A stretch of DNA of 64,000 nt from the NCBI GenBank assembly GCA_016713625.1, contig JADJOT010000009.1:186001-250000 (forward strand). Reading direction: 5' to 3'. Positions 27,091 through 35,958 of the stretch are shown piece by piece. The stretch comes from Candidatus Accumulibacter affinis (GTDB lineage Bacteria > Pseudomonadota > Gammaproteobacteria > Burkholderiales > Rhodocyclaceae). Made by a program: the position numbers and the translations under genes. The notes beneath the pieces are model-generated. The model worked only from the letters and a program-made list of their open reading frames with translations, was not told the origin of the DNA and did no database searches. How positions within the stretch are numbered: the first letter of the stretch is position 1; each line of letters starts with the position of its first letter.

Positions 27091-27801
27091 TTGAAAACCC
27101 AGACTGCTCGTCCCTTCCTGTCGCTGATCCTGCCGGTGCTCGATGAAGCGGCGACGCTCGCCGTACAGCTGGCGGCGCTGCAGGAACTGCGGCAGCGCGG
27201 TGTTGAGCTGCTGCTGGTCGACGGCGGCAGTAGCGATGGCACACCGGAGCTGGCGCGGCCAGCGGTTGACCGGCTGCTCGCAGCGCCGCGTGGACGGGCT
27301 GCGCAGATGAACGCGGGCGCCGCCGCGAGCGCCGGCGAGGTGCTGCTCTTCCTGCATGCGGACACGACGCTGCCGCCGGCCGCGGATGTGCTGATCGGCG
27401 ACGCGATTGCCGCCGCTGCTGCCTGGGGCCGCTTCGACGTGCGCATCGACGGCCGCCAGCCGCTGCTGCGCGTCGTTGAACGGATGATGAACTGGCGCTC
27501 GCGGCTGAGCGGAATCGCCACTGGCGACCAGGCGATCTTCGTTCGTCGCGATGTCTTCGAGCGTGTCGGCGGCTATCCCGACCTGCCGTTGATGGAGGAC
27601 ATTGCCCTCTGCAAGCGGCTCAAGCGGGTCTCCCGGCCAGCCTGTCTGCGCGAGCAGGTGAGTACTTCCGGGCGGCGCTGGGCGAAGCATGGCGTTCTAT
27701 CAACCATCCTTCTGATGTGGCGGTTGCGGGCGAGCTACTTTCTCGGCGCCGACCCACAGCAGCTGGCGATTCGCTATGGCTATGCTCCACACCGGCACTG
27801 A
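27091..27801 (+). CDS. Family 2 glycosyltransferase (TIGR04283 type)
   Basis: A GT2-fold transferase of about 236 residues. Motifs include LSLILPVLDEAATL, LLLVDGGSSDGT (nucleotide-sugar binding), PRGRAAQMNAGAAAS, FLHADTTLP (DxD-like) and GYPDLPLMEDIALCKRLKR, a combination typical of the TIGR04283 group. That group usually sits beside a TIGR04282-type gene, as here. The start is uncertain: no ATG precedes the domain and I took the TTG nearest to the first strand; TTG codons at 27016 and 27052 are alternatives. The gene overlaps the next by 26 bases. Confidence 0.85.
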   Translation: MKTQTARPFLSLILPVLDEAATLAVQLAALQELRQRGVELLLVDGGSSDGTPELARPAVDRLLAAPRGRAAQMNAGAAASAGEVLLFLHADTTLPPAADVLIGDAIAAAAAWGRFDVRIDGRQPLLRVVERMMNWRSRLSGIATGDQAIFVRRDVFERVGGYPDLPLMEDIALCKRLKRVSRPACLREQVSTSGRRWAKHGVLSTILLMWRLRASYFLGADPQQLAIRYGYAPHRH

Positions 27802-28429
27802 GCCGCTCGCTATCGCCGTTTTTGCGCGCGCACCACTGGCCGGCGCTGCCAAGACGCGTCTGATTCCCGCCCTTGGCGCGGTCCGGGCGGCGCGCCTGCA
27901 GCGCCGGCTGACCCTGCACGCGCTACGGGTTGCCCAACGGGCGGTAATCGGCAGGGTCACGCTGTGGGGCGCACCCGATGTCAGCCAGCGTTTTTTTCGC
28001 GCCGTGCAGCGGCGCTGTGGCGTCAATCTGCGCAGCCAGGCAGGAAGCGACCTCGGCGAGCGCATGGCTGCGGCTTTCGCGGCGCAGGCCGGTCCGCTGT
28101 TGCTGATCGGGAGCGATTGCCCGGCGTTGCTGCCGGCACATCTCGTGGCCGCCGGCAACGCCCTTCTGGACGAGGAGCCAGGGGGCCGCGACGCGGTGTT
28201 CATTCCGGCCGACGATGGCGGCTACGTGCTCGTCGGGCTGCGTCGCCCGCAGCCGGGCCTGTTCGCTGGCATCGACTGGGGCAGCGAGCGGGTGATGGCA
28301 CAGACCCGGCAGCGCCTTGCCGCGCTCGGGCTGCACTGGGTCGAGCTGCCCGGGCTGTGGGATGTCGATCGGCCGGCCGATCTGCAGCGTCTGTCTGCCC
28401 TGGAGGGATTTGTCGAATGGAGCCCTTGA
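27776..28429 (+). CDS. TIGR04282-family nucleotidyltransferase/glycosyltransferase-like protein
   Basis: A 217-residue protein of the DUF2064 (TIGR04282) family, related in fold to molybdopterin guanylyl transfer and cofactor nucleotidyltransferases. Key segments are AIAVFARAPLAGAAKTRLIPALG (binding loop), DLGERMAAAF, LLIGSDCPALLP and PADDGGYVLVGLRRP. It overlaps both neighbours and is likely co-transcribed with the GT2 gene and the DUF3047 gene. The biochemical reaction of the family is not settled. ATGs at 27776 and 27782 are both possible starts. Confidence 0.88.
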   Translation: MAMLHTGTEPLAIAVFARAPLAGAAKTRLIPALGAVRAARLQRRLTLHALRVAQRAVIGRVTLWGAPDVSQRFFRAVQRRCGVNLRSQAGSDLGERMAAAFAAQAGPLLLIGSDCPALLPAHLVAAGNALLDEEPGGRDAVFIPADDGGYVLVGLRRPQPGLFAGIDWGSERVMAQTRQRLAALGLHWVELPGLWDVDRPADLQRLSALEGFVEWSP

Positions 28430-29193
28430 ATTTCCGGCGTCGTCGCGTCGCGCTGGTACTGCTGGCGACGCCCGCCCTCGCTGCCAGCGGCGTGTTTGCG
28501 GCCTGGTCGGCCCGCGCCGAAGCTGTCCGACGGATCGAGCTACCAAAGTTTTCCACGGCGCCGCCGGGGAATCGTCTGCCGGCAGGCTGGACCCAGCAGA
28601 GCCTGCCGTCGGTCGAGCGGCAGAACCGTTTCGATCTGCTGGCGGACGATGGCGGCACCGTATTGCGGGTGCTCTCCGACCACTCGGCGTCGAGTCTGGC
28701 GCTCGCCTTGCGCGTCGATCCGGCGGCGACGCCGTTGCTCAGGTGGCGCTGGCGAGTTTCCAGCGCCGTTGCAGGTTCGGACCTGCGGCGCAAGGCGGGT
28801 GACGACTACGCCGCGCGAGTTTACGTGCTGTTCGATCTGCCGCCCGAAAGGCTTGGCGTCGCCGACCGGATGAAGATGGCGGCAGCGCGGCTGCTGCATG
28901 GCGTCGATCTGCCGGCGGCGGCGCTGTGCTACGTCTGGGGGACGGCGCAGGCGGCTGGCGAGACGGGGTGGAATGCCTACACCGATCGCTTGCGGATGAT
29001 CGTCGTCGATTCCGGGAATGCCCACGCGGGGCAATGGCGGGAGGTCGTGCGCGACGTCGCCGCCGATTTTGGTACCGCTTTTGGCGATCCGGTGCCGACC
29101 ATCTCGGGCATCGTCCTCGCTGCCGATACCGACAACACCGGCGAGCGCGTCGAAGCCCGCTTCGGTGACCTGAGCTTCGCGACGCGGCCGTGA
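28417..29193 (+). CDS. DUF3047 family exported protein
   Basis: A 258-residue protein starting at an ATG inside the end of the previous gene. It has a twin-arginine-like positive N-terminus (NFRRRRVALVLLATPALAASGVFAAWSARA) consistent with export. The body matches DUF3047: LPAGWTQQSLP, LRVLSDHSASSLALAL, LLRWRWRVSS, KAGDDYAARVYVLFD, YVWGTAQ and GIVLAADTDNTGERVEARFGDLSF. The function is unknown; it is a beta-rich periplasmic protein family. The consecutive overlaps suggest an operon with the two transferase-like genes. Confidence 0.85.
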   Translation: MEPLNFRRRRVALVLLATPALAASGVFAAWSARAEAVRRIELPKFSTAPPGNRLPAGWTQQSLPSVERQNRFDLLADDGGTVLRVLSDHSASSLALALRVDPAATPLLRWRWRVSSAVAGSDLRRKAGDDYAARVYVLFDLPPERLGVADRMKMAAARLLHGVDLPAAALCYVWGTAQAAGETGWNAYTDRLRMIVVDSGNAHAGQWREVVRDVAADFGTAFGDPVPTISGIVLAADTDNTGERVEARFGDLSFATRP

Positions 29194-29279
29194 AGCGGCC
29201 GCCGCGTGCCTGTCTGCCTGATACGCTAGTCAAACGTGCGGCCGAAGCCAGTGCCAGACTGACTTCGGCCGGGACTGCC

Positions 29280-30154
29280 TTAGAGCGTCTGTTGAATCCC
29301 TGCCACGACCCACCCGCCCTTGCCGTCGCGCGGCTTGACCATGTGCCAGATCTCGTCGATCGGCTCGGCAGCGGCTTCCTTGTCTTCCCGAATCAGACCG
29401 CGGAAGCGCAGGCTGACGATGTAGCGAGTCGCCTCTTCGGCTACCTCGAGCACCTCGGCGTCAATGGTGACGACCTCGGTTTCCTGCACGGCCTTGCCAC
29501 GATCGGCCAGGTTCAGGCTGATCTCGGCAAACATCTCCGGGGTTGTGAACTCGCGGATGTCGTCTAGGTTGCCAACGTCGTTGGCGGCCTGCAGGCGGAT
29601 GAAGCTCACTTTGGCGTTGCGCACGAAACCTTCGGCGTCGAAGTCGGCGGGGATTTTGCTGGCCATCTCGGTCGCCGCTGCGGCGCTGGAAGCCGGCAAC
29701 AGCGGCTCATCGAGCCGCCGTGTCGGCGTTGCAGAGCCTGCGCCAGTGGCCGCGTACTGCAGGCCGGCGGGACCGGCGGCATCGCGTGCCGCGGCGCGGC
29801 GCCGCATGAACAGGCCGATCACCACCATCACTGCCAACACCAGCAGACCGATCATCAGCATCGAGGCGAGTTCCTCGCCGAAGCCGAAGTGCGAGGCCAG
29901 TGCGGCAAGTCGGCGGCCAGGCCGGCGATCGGCCCCATCCACGAGCGCTTGGGCTGCGCGGTGCCGGCTGCCGACGCCGCTGCGCTCGGCGCCGTGGCTT
30001 GTGACGGTGCGGCGGCGGGCGCCGGGGTAGTCGCCTGCCGCTGCATGCCGGCAGACTTGCCGCCACCAAACCGCTTGCTGGCCGCTTCGGCATCGCCGAA
30101 GGTCAGAGTGCAGCCCAGCGCCAGAATGGCGGCCAGAAGTGAAAAGCTTTTCAT
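29280..30154 (-). pseudogene. Tim44-like domain protein, split by a one-base frameshift
   Basis: Two frames together encode one protein. The N-terminal part has a signal sequence (MKSFSLLAAILALGCTLTFG) and a Gly/Ala/Pro linker ending KRSWMGPIAGLAA. The second frame continues with the expected LAALASHFGFGEELAS, a membrane helix (MLMIGLLVLAVMVVIGLFM) and a C-terminal Tim44-like domain of about 150 residues (FVRNAKVSFIRLQAAND...IDEIWHMVKP). Restoring one G at a GG/G site near 29911 joins the frames exactly. The break is either a real mutation or a sequencing error. Members of this family are inner-membrane proteins of uncertain role. Confidence 0.85.
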
Positions 30155-30351
30155 CGATGTCTCCTATCAGTGAGTGGTGCAACGTGACGAAGAATAGACC
30201 CTGGCCGACAGATAGAAAATCAGAATTATTACCAGTGATAGTTCGAAAAAACGGATGGGTTGACCTAAGCTGGCCTTGCTGCGGCCGCGCGCAATCCGCA
30301 GGATCAGCCAGCGAGTGCGCTGGCGTTCCTGCGCGCGCAGCGGCCGTCGAT

Positions 30352-31299
30352 CTACGCGCCCGAGTCTGCGTGCGGCGGCTGGTCATCGGCACCGGGCAGC
30401 TTGCCAAACACCTGCGTGCGCGCGGCTTCGCTGATGGCGACGATGGCGGGATGGGTCAGCCGTCGCTCGGTGGTGATCGCATACAGTTGTTCGGCGATGG
30501 CATCGATGCGACCGACGACCTCGACCCGATACTGATCGCAAACATAGTTTGCGATCGCCGTTGGCGCGACGAAGAGCCCGGCAGCGGCCTGTCCGAACGA
30601 CTTGAGCAGCGCGCTGTCGTCGAACTCGCCGACGATGCGCGGATGCAGCCGCTGCCCTGCCAACCACTGCTCAAGGCGCGGGCGGATGGCGACATCCTCG
30701 CCGGGCATCAGGAAGGGGGCGCCGTCGAGCAGCGCCGGGAAAGCGCCGTCGAGAGTCCCGATCAAGGCCGCTGCGGCGAAAACCGTCAGGCTGCTCTCAC
30801 CGAGCAGGTGGCTGTAGCCGCGCACATTGAGATTGGCTGGCATTGGCCGGTCGGCGATCACCATATCCAGACGGTGGATGGCCAGTTCGGCGAGCAACGA
30901 GGTCAGGCGGCCTTCGCGACAGATCAGCCGCACCGGCTCCGGCAGGTGCAGAGCCGGTTCGACCAGCCGATAGGCGACCGATTTCGGCACCGAATCGGCG
31001 ATGCCGACGGCGAACGGCAGGCTCTTTCGCGCGCTCTGGTCGCGTGCCACATCGAGCAGTTCGTCGCCTAGCGAGAAGATTTCTTCGGCATAGCCGAGAA
31101 TTCGCCGGCCGGCGTCGGTCAGTTCGAGGCCACGTCCGACGCGGTGGAACAGCGCGACGCCGAGACTGTCCTCGAGCTCGCGCAGCTGGCCGCTGATCGA
31201 TTGCGGCGTCAGGTGCAGCTGCTCGCCAGCGCGGGCGATCGAGCCCGATTTGGCGACGGCCCAGAAGTACCGCAGATGCTTGTAATTGAGCGTTCGCAT
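30352..31299 (-). CDS. LysR-family regulator, NhaR-like
   Basis: A 315-residue LysR-type transcription factor with an N-terminal winged helix-turn-helix (NYKHLRYFWAVAKSGSIARAGEQLHLTPQSISGQLRELEDSLG) and a periplasmic-binding-like effector domain. The N-terminal wording, with NYKHL and FWAVAKSGSIARA, matches NhaR, the activator of sodium/proton antiporter genes. No nhaA is present in the window. It is divergent from the HPF-like gene at 31411 and could control that gene and the BAX-inhibitor-1 gene that follows; this is inference from position. Confidence 0.85.
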   Translation of the reverse strand: MRTLNYKHLRYFWAVAKSGSIARAGEQLHLTPQSISGQLRELEDSLGVALFHRVGRGLELTDAGRRILGYAEEIFSLGDELLDVARDQSARKSLPFAVGIADSVPKSVAYRLVEPALHLPEPVRLICREGRLTSLLAELAIHRLDMVIADRPMPANLNVRGYSHLLGESSLTVFAAAALIGTLDGAFPALLDGAPFLMPGEDVAIRPRLEQWLAGQRLHPRIVGEFDDSALLKSFGQAAAGLFVAPTAIANYVCDQYRVEVVGRIDAIAEQLYAITTERRLTHPAIVAISEAARTQVFGKLPGADDQPPHADSGA

Positions 31300-31410
31300 A
31301 CTTGCTTAATCATCCAGAAATTCGATGTTTTATCAAATTATATTCGATTTGTTGGATTTATTGCCGCGCGCTAGAGTGCGCATTGTCATCAACCCACCAG
31401 GAGCCACGCC

Positions 31411-31779
31411 ATGCAGATTTTCATCCAGACGCAAGGTTTTGATCTCAGCCCCGGCCTGCGCGAGCACGTCGAGCGGCGCATTCACTTCGCCCTCGACCGC
31501 GCCAGCGAATCCGTGCGCAAGGTTTCCGTGCGGCTGTCCGACGTCAATGGTCCACGCGGCGGCGAAGACAAGCGTTGCCGCATCCAGCTAGGCCTTCCCG
31601 GCGCTGCTGACGTGCTGATCGATGCCACCGAGCTCGACCTCTACGTGGCCATCGATCGCGCCGCCGATCGCGCCGGGCGGACGCTGGCGCGCCAGCTGGC
31701 GAGGCAGCGCGAATATCGTCATGAGCGTCCACACGGTGCTGACACGCACGCTGCGACCCTCGGCGATGCTGCGGCTTGA
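31411..31779 (+). CDS. HPF/RaiA-like ribosome-associated protein
   Basis: A 122-residue protein with the HPF/RaiA S30AE fold: MQIFIQTQGFDLSPGLREHVERRIHFALDR, VSVRLSDVNGPRGGEDKRC and YVAIDRAADRAGRTLARQL. HPF-type proteins bind the 30S decoding channel during stress and hibernation. It lacks a long C-terminal dimerisation domain, so it is a short-type form; some short members act elsewhere. It is followed after 42 bases by a BAX-inhibitor-1 gene. A CACCAGGAG ribosome binding site precedes the ATG. Confidence 0.85.
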   Translation: MQIFIQTQGFDLSPGLREHVERRIHFALDRASESVRKVSVRLSDVNGPRGGEDKRCRIQLGLPGAADVLIDATELDLYVAIDRAADRAGRTLARQLARQREYRHERPHGADTHAATLGDAAA

Positions 31780-31821
31780 CCGGCATTTTCTTCCTCACCC
31801 ATCCACCACCAGGAGACCACA

Positions 31822-32499
31822 ATGAGTTCCATCAACACCCTGCCGACGGGCGTTGCCCGCCACACCGAAGCGGTGATTGCCAGCAATCAGGTGATCCGCA
31901 ATACCTACCTGCTGTTGTCGATGACGTTGCTCTTCGCGGCCGCCACGGCCGGCGCCGCGGTCGCCCTGGGGCTGCCGCATCCCGGCCTGATCCTGACGCT
32001 GATCGGCTATTTCGGCCTGCTGTTCCTGACCACGCGCTTGCGCAACAGCGGCTGGGGCCTGCTTTCGGTGTTCGCGCTGACCGGCTTCATGGGTTATACC
32101 CTGGGGCCCATCCTCAGCCACTACCTCGGCCTGCCCAACGGCGGTCAGACGGTGATGATGGCGATGGCCGGAACGGCAGCGATCTTTCTTGGCCTGTCAG
32201 GCTACGCGCTGAGCACCCGCAAGGACTTCAGCTTCATGGGTGGTTTCCTGATGGTCGGCATCCTGCTCGCCTTCCTGGCCGGTCTGGCAGCGATCTTCTT
32301 CGCCATCCCGGCGCTGTCGCTGACCGTAGCGGCGGTCTTCGTGCTGTTGATGTCGGGGTTGATTCTCTACGAGACCTCGAACATCATCCACGGCGGCGAA
32401 ACCAACTATGTGATGGCGACGGTGACGCTGTTCGTCGCCATTTTCAACCTCTTCACCAGCCTGCTGCAGCTACTGGGGTTCATCAACAGTAACGACTGA
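31822..32499 (+). CDS. BAX inhibitor-1 (YccA/YbhL) family membrane protein
   Basis: A 225-residue inner-membrane protein with seven hydrophobic helices and the family sequences VIRNTYLLLSMTLLFAAATAG, LSVFALTGFMGYTLGPILS and MSGLILYETSNIIHGGETNYVMATVTLFVAIFNLF. In Escherichia coli, YccA modulates the FtsH protease and related proteins have Ca2+ leak activity. It is followed by a hairpin at 32513-32548 and then by the accessory island. Confidence 0.93.
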   Translation: MSSINTLPTGVARHTEAVIASNQVIRNTYLLLSMTLLFAAATAGAAVALGLPHPGLILTLIGYFGLLFLTTRLRNSGWGLLSVFALTGFMGYTLGPILSHYLGLPNGGQTVMMAMAGTAAIFLGLSGYALSTRKDFSFMGGFLMVGILLAFLAGLAAIFFAIPALSLTVAAVFVLLMSGLILYETSNIIHGGETNYVMATVTLFVAIFNLFTSLLQLLGFINSND

Positions 32500-32512
32500 C
32501 GCTGCTCCGCAA

Positions 32513-32548
32513 GCAGGGCTGCCACTCCATCGGGGGCGGCAGCCCTGC
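32513..32548 (+). terminator. Hairpin after the BAX-inhibitor-1 gene
   Basis: An 11-bp perfect stem (GCAGGGCTGCC at 32513-32523 with its complement at 32538-32548) and a 14-base loop, 14 bases after the stop. There is no T tract directly behind it, so intrinsic termination is possible but not certain. The next 140 bases show no gene. Confidence 0.55.
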
Positions 32549-32687
32549 GCACGATGGGGCGCAAAAAACAGGGGCCAGCTGCGCATTGTGCGCTGGAATT
32601 AATACGACACCCTAGTCCGGGACACCTGCAAAAGCGTCATTGACTTTTCCATCCTTCAGTGCCCTGCTAGCGTGGGCTGCCGTGAGT

Positions 32688-33560
32688 TCATGGGATGCAG
32701 TTGTGTTGGTTGAGTTGCTCGCAGGGCGGCAGAGCCAGCGTGCCGTCCCAGATCACGCCGAAGTGGAGCGTCGTTTCGGTGGTCTGATTATCAGCGTCGC
32801 TGACGCGGGCCCGTACGGACTGGCCATAGGTGCCGTATAGGGCTGCGGTCGGGAAGTTCGCAAACACCGGCGTACCACGGCCGATCTCACGGCCGGCGGG
32901 CATCGAGCCAGATGATTCGCGCACTCACATCGCCGTCCTGCAAATCCGTAGCCAGCGCGTGCAGGCGTACTCTCGCAATGCCATAAGGCCGTCCAAAAGA
33001 GGTGTCGTCAGCCGCCACACGAGTGGCACGCAGTCGCGATCCTTCGGCAGGCGCCTGGAAGGTGATCGTCGGCGGCGTCTGGCCAGCGCCGCGCACATGT
33101 ACGAGTAATCTGTCGGCTGCAATGTTGGCGGCATCCCGTTCCTTGAAGATCAGGTGGTAATCGCCTGCCGTAAGGGTGGCCGGCAGACCTGTCAAGCGCT
33201 GATGACCATGACCAAGCGGCAGCGGGGGCCTGAGATTCGACGTCGATTCGAGACTCCATTCGACCTGCTGGTCGGCGAGGCTGCCTCCCGGCTCGTCGAT
33301 GTCGCTGCTCTGCCCACGGAGTTGCAAGGTGCTGCCGATGGACCACTCGACAGCCTGCCCGGCAGCTGGTCGAGTCGGGCTGATGATGGTCATGCGTGGC
33401 GGGTGATCGACGACTGCAAGCGTCACCCGGTCCTGTGCGGTCAACAAACCCGTGTCAGCCACCTTGGCGCTCAGAGTGTGCGCGCCGGCCCCCGGATTCG
33501 GCAAGTTCAGGGTACCGCCCCGGTGCGCCAGGAAATGTCCGTCGAGGGTCCATTGCACTT
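32688..33560 (-). pseudogene. C-terminal part of an Ig-like-repeat protein, broken
   Basis: Remnant of a surface or secreted protein of beta-sandwich repeats. The larger frame reads TLDGHFLAHRGGTLNLPNPGAGAHTLSAKVADTGLL, LRGQSSDIDEPGG and GIARVRLHALATDLQDGDVSARIIWLDAR. The end of the protein is in another frame (GRGTPVFANFPTAALYG, VRARVSDADNQTTETTLHFG), so a small indel near 32898 breaks it. The upstream end is interrupted by the ISKra4 element; the frame continues on the other side at 35298 (DVEDGAAIANQVQW). Its 5' part is lost at the repeat at 35377. Original function unknown. Confidence 0.7.
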
Positions 33561-35288
33561 GGGTGTGGCTCTTTTGAGCCACGATTTCCCTGCGATCACG
33601 CAGCCATTTTGGTGTCATTGTTCTGCGGTGCCGACAGATAGTTGCGCTGGCGCTCTTGGCGATGGTGAAAGGCCATGTACTCCTCGAAGTCGCCGCTGGC
33701 ACGAAGGGAGCGCAAGCGGAGCACCGCTTCCGCGCCGTCCAGACTCCAGCGGGCGCCGGTGAGGTCCATGCGGTCCTTGACCAGGTGACGACAAGCGCCC
33801 TCGATGATTCCGGTGGCGATCGGCCAGCCGTTGGCCAGGGCGGTGGCATAGTCGAAACGTTCTTTGTTCTTGAGCAGGTAGTCGGCACACTTGTCGACCG
33901 GCGCTCGCGCCTCTTGCGAGATGCCTTGGCGGGTGGCGCTGCGGCGCATCCCCGCGGCCACGTCGCTGACTTTCCCCTGGAGTAGGGCGTAGGCGCGCTC
34001 CAGCACCCAAGTTTCGGCTTCCTGCGTGCCATCTGCGTGGAAGCAGTAGGCGGCTTTCCACAAGTATTCGAGGACATGCACGAAATCCTGAATGACCACC
34101 ACGTCCGTTCGGTGGCGCGCAATCGCCACTTCGACTTCCCGCTGTTGAGCTTCCTGGCCATCGACCAGCACCAACCACCTTCGTTCATGCTTGGGGTCAC
34201 GACGCTCGGCTTCGGCGAACATCTCCTCGATCACTTCCGCCGGGGTCTGACGTAGGCTGGCCCACACCCGCTTGTTCTGTACTTTGGGCCGCTTCGGCGC
34301 GGTTGACTCGTCTTGCCCCATGATCTGCTCGGCGGTCCGCAGATGCGGGGCCACCTCGTACACCGAGGCGACCGTGGCCATCCGCTTACGATTGCGCTTC
34401 TCGCCTTTACTCAGACGGGCTTTGAGTTTGTGCGTCGTCGCTTCCGCCTTCTTACGCGTCGCCTCTCGAAGGTCTTGCTTCCGCACGACAATGCCTTTGC
34501 CATCGGTACTCATCACCAGCAGATCGCTGCTGTCCACTTCCGGCGTACCGGCTTCCTCCTCAGGCGCACTGGCTTCCTCTACCGGCCGACGAGCGTCCTC
34601 CACCGCCGGACGGGCGTAAAACTCGTCAAAATCCACGCTGATCGCCCGGGACAGTTCTTCGGCTTGTCGCTTCGGCACTTCCGCACCCGTGCCTTCCTGG
34701 ATGGCCTTCACCGCCTCTTCAAACGAGCCCTTGGCCACTTCCAACCCTACCTTGCGTCGCACCCCTTGGGAGTATTGGTTCGGCGGCAGATTCAGCGCAG
34801 CATCCAACGGGAAAACACTCTTCAGCCGGGCTCCGCTGTACCCCAGGCGCCTGACCGTCACTTCGCCGAACACCGTCGCCAGCGATCGGCTTCTGGCTCG
34901 GCAATGCCGCCGCTCCGCTCCGTCCGCCCCGGTCACTACTTCACACCTTTCTTCCGCCGCCGCTCGTTGATCCAGGTACCCCTGCATCAAACGCCGCAAC
35001 AACTCATACCCCTCGCGCGCGATCAGTGATTCGACCTCCCCATGCTCCAGGATTCGTGCCGAATCCGATCGCAGTTCACCCATCAGTTTCTCAAACTGCT
35101 CGCGAGCCGCCACAAACTCGTCAAAACAGGTCTCTTTGGTCTCTCCTGACATCTCAAGGGGCCTCCTGGGCATGGGTAATCAGCTTGAAAACCGTTACCT
35201 ACCACCTCCGATGCATCTTTGACAACCCTCTGATAAATCATCTCTTTGATCCGCAAGCAATCCCTCGTGGCCGAAAAGATCCACACCC
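33561..35288 (-). mobile_element. ISKra4-family insertion sequence, complete with 9-bp target duplication
   Basis: A 1728-bp element. The ends are inverted repeats, GGGTGTGGCTCTTTTG at 33561 and the complement of GGGTGTGGATCTTTTC ending at 35288, with two mismatches in 16. It is flanked by a 9-bp direct repeat ATTGCACTT (33552-33560 and 35289-35297). Removing the element and one repeat copy rejoins the interrupted Ig-like gene in frame (...ANQVQW-TLDGHF...), which confirms the ends. It encodes one transposase. Confidence 0.92.
33596..35152 (-). CDS. ISKra4-family transposase
   Basis: A transposase of about 518 residues spanning almost the whole element. Typical features are the N-terminal AREQFEKLMGEL region, the CRARSRSLATVFGEVTVRRLGYS segment, the acidic catalytic region MSTDGKGIVV, WLVLVDGQEAQQREVEVAI, VVIQDFVHVLEYLWKAAYCFH, and the end GWPIATGIIEGACRHLVKDRMDLTGARWSL. 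No frameshift is seen, so it may be active. The start MSGETKETCF was preferred to an in-frame ATG seven codons upstream. Confidence 0.92.
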   Translation of the reverse strand: MSGETKETCFDEFVAAREQFEKLMGELRSDSARILEHGEVESLIAREGYELLRRLMQGYLDQRAAAEERCEVVTGADGAERRHCRARSRSLATVFGEVTVRRLGYSGARLKSVFPLDAALNLPPNQYSQGVRRKVGLEVAKGSFEEAVKAIQEGTGAEVPKRQAEELSRAISVDFDEFYARPAVEDARRPVEEASAPEEEAGTPEVDSSDLLVMSTDGKGIVVRKQDLREATRKKAEATTHKLKARLSKGEKRNRKRMATVASVYEVAPHLRTAEQIMGQDESTAPKRPKVQNKRVWASLRQTPAEVIEEMFAEAERRDPKHERRWLVLVDGQEAQQREVEVAIARHRTDVVVIQDFVHVLEYLWKAAYCFHADGTQEAETWVLERAYALLQGKVSDVAAGMRRSATRQGISQEARAPVDKCADYLLKNKERFDYATALANGWPIATGIIEGACRHLVKDRMDLTGARWSLDGAEAVLRLRSLRASGDFEEYMAFHHRQERQRNYLSAPQNNDTKMAA

Positions 35289-35297
35289 ATTGCACTT

Positions 35298-35376
35298 GGT
35301 TGGCTATCGCCGCACCATCCTCGACATCGAAAACCCGCACGCTTGCGATCAATGGATCGTGAGGATTCAAGCGGGT
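35298..35376 (-). pseudogene. Upstream fragment of the Ig-like-repeat gene
   Basis: This short stretch continues the reading frame of the gene interrupted by ISKra4 (LNPHDPLIASVRVFDVEDGAAIANQVQW). It ends abruptly where the 36-bp RAYT-linked motif begins, so the 5' part of the gene has been lost at that junction. It is evidence for the insertion and deletion history rather than a functional gene. Confidence 0.65.
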
Positions 35377-35412
35377 CACGACCAGGGTCAAGTCCAACAT
35401 TCCAACATCAGG
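35377..35412 (+). repeat. RAYT-linked dispersed motif, copy 1
   Basis: A 36-bp sequence with core GGTCAAGTCCAACATTCCAA. It is identical over all 36 bases to 36695-36730 and nearly so to 53357-53392. It forms the junction between two 5'-truncated genes, the Ig-like gene on one side and a HigA-type antitoxin on the other. Confidence 0.85.
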
Positions 35413-35585
35413 TGTCGCGCATCCTGCACGGACACGCCGCCGTCACCGCCGACATGGACCTGCGCTTGCATGAAGCCCTGGGCACCTCAGCTGGGTACTG
35501 GCTGCGCCTGCAAGCCCAGCGCGACTTGTGGACCGCTGGCGTGCGCGCCAAGGAACCGGCGCCGGTGGCACGAATCGCCGCTTGA
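35412..35585 (+). pseudogene. HigA-type antitoxin, C-terminal fragment
   Basis: The frame VSRILHGHAAVTADMDLRLHEALGTSAGYWLRLQAQRDLW is the second half of the XRE helix-turn-helix and tail of HigA-type antitoxins. The N-terminal half is missing because the frame runs into the repeat at 35377-35412. No partner toxin for this fragment is seen upstream. It is probably not functional. Confidence 0.75.
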
Positions 35586-35635
35586 TGGATTTTGTGACTC
35601 CCGCGGAACTTGTGTAACATATACGTTACCAATCT

Positions 35636-35932
35636 ATGTTCGACCTTCTCGACTACCAGATGGCAGACGGCCGCGACCCGTTCAAGGAATGGCTCGCAAA
35701 CTTAGCCGACAGGCAGGCACGGGCAAGGGTGGCCGTCCGGGTGCAAAGGATGGCTGCCGGTAATTTTGGCGAGCACAAGCCCCTAAGCGATGGCGTATGG
35801 GAATTGAGGATAGACCACGGCCCTGGCTACCGGGTGTATTACGCCCAAGCTGGCCAGCGCGTGCTGTTGGTGCTGATCGGTGGCGACAAGCGCCGCCAGC
35901 AAGCCGACATTGAGACCGCCGTCCGCTACTGA
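35636..35932 (+). CDS. RelE/HigB-like toxin (Gp49/addiction module killer type)
   Basis: A 98-residue toxin-like protein: DPFKEWLANLADRQARARVAVRVQRMAAGNFGEHKPLSDGVWELRIDHGPGYRVYYAQ. This is the pattern of the phage-derived Gp49-like/HigB killer family, which cleaves mRNA on the ribosome. It is the first gene of a two-gene unit with the antitoxin 26 bases downstream, the toxin-first order of higBA-type modules. It looks intact. Confidence 0.88.
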   Translation: MFDLLDYQMADGRDPFKEWLANLADRQARARVAVRVQRMAAGNFGEHKPLSDGVWELRIDHGPGYRVYYAQAGQRVLLVLIGGDKRRQQADIETAVRY

Positions 35933-35958
35933 CAGGACTGGCAAAGGAGAAATGAACC

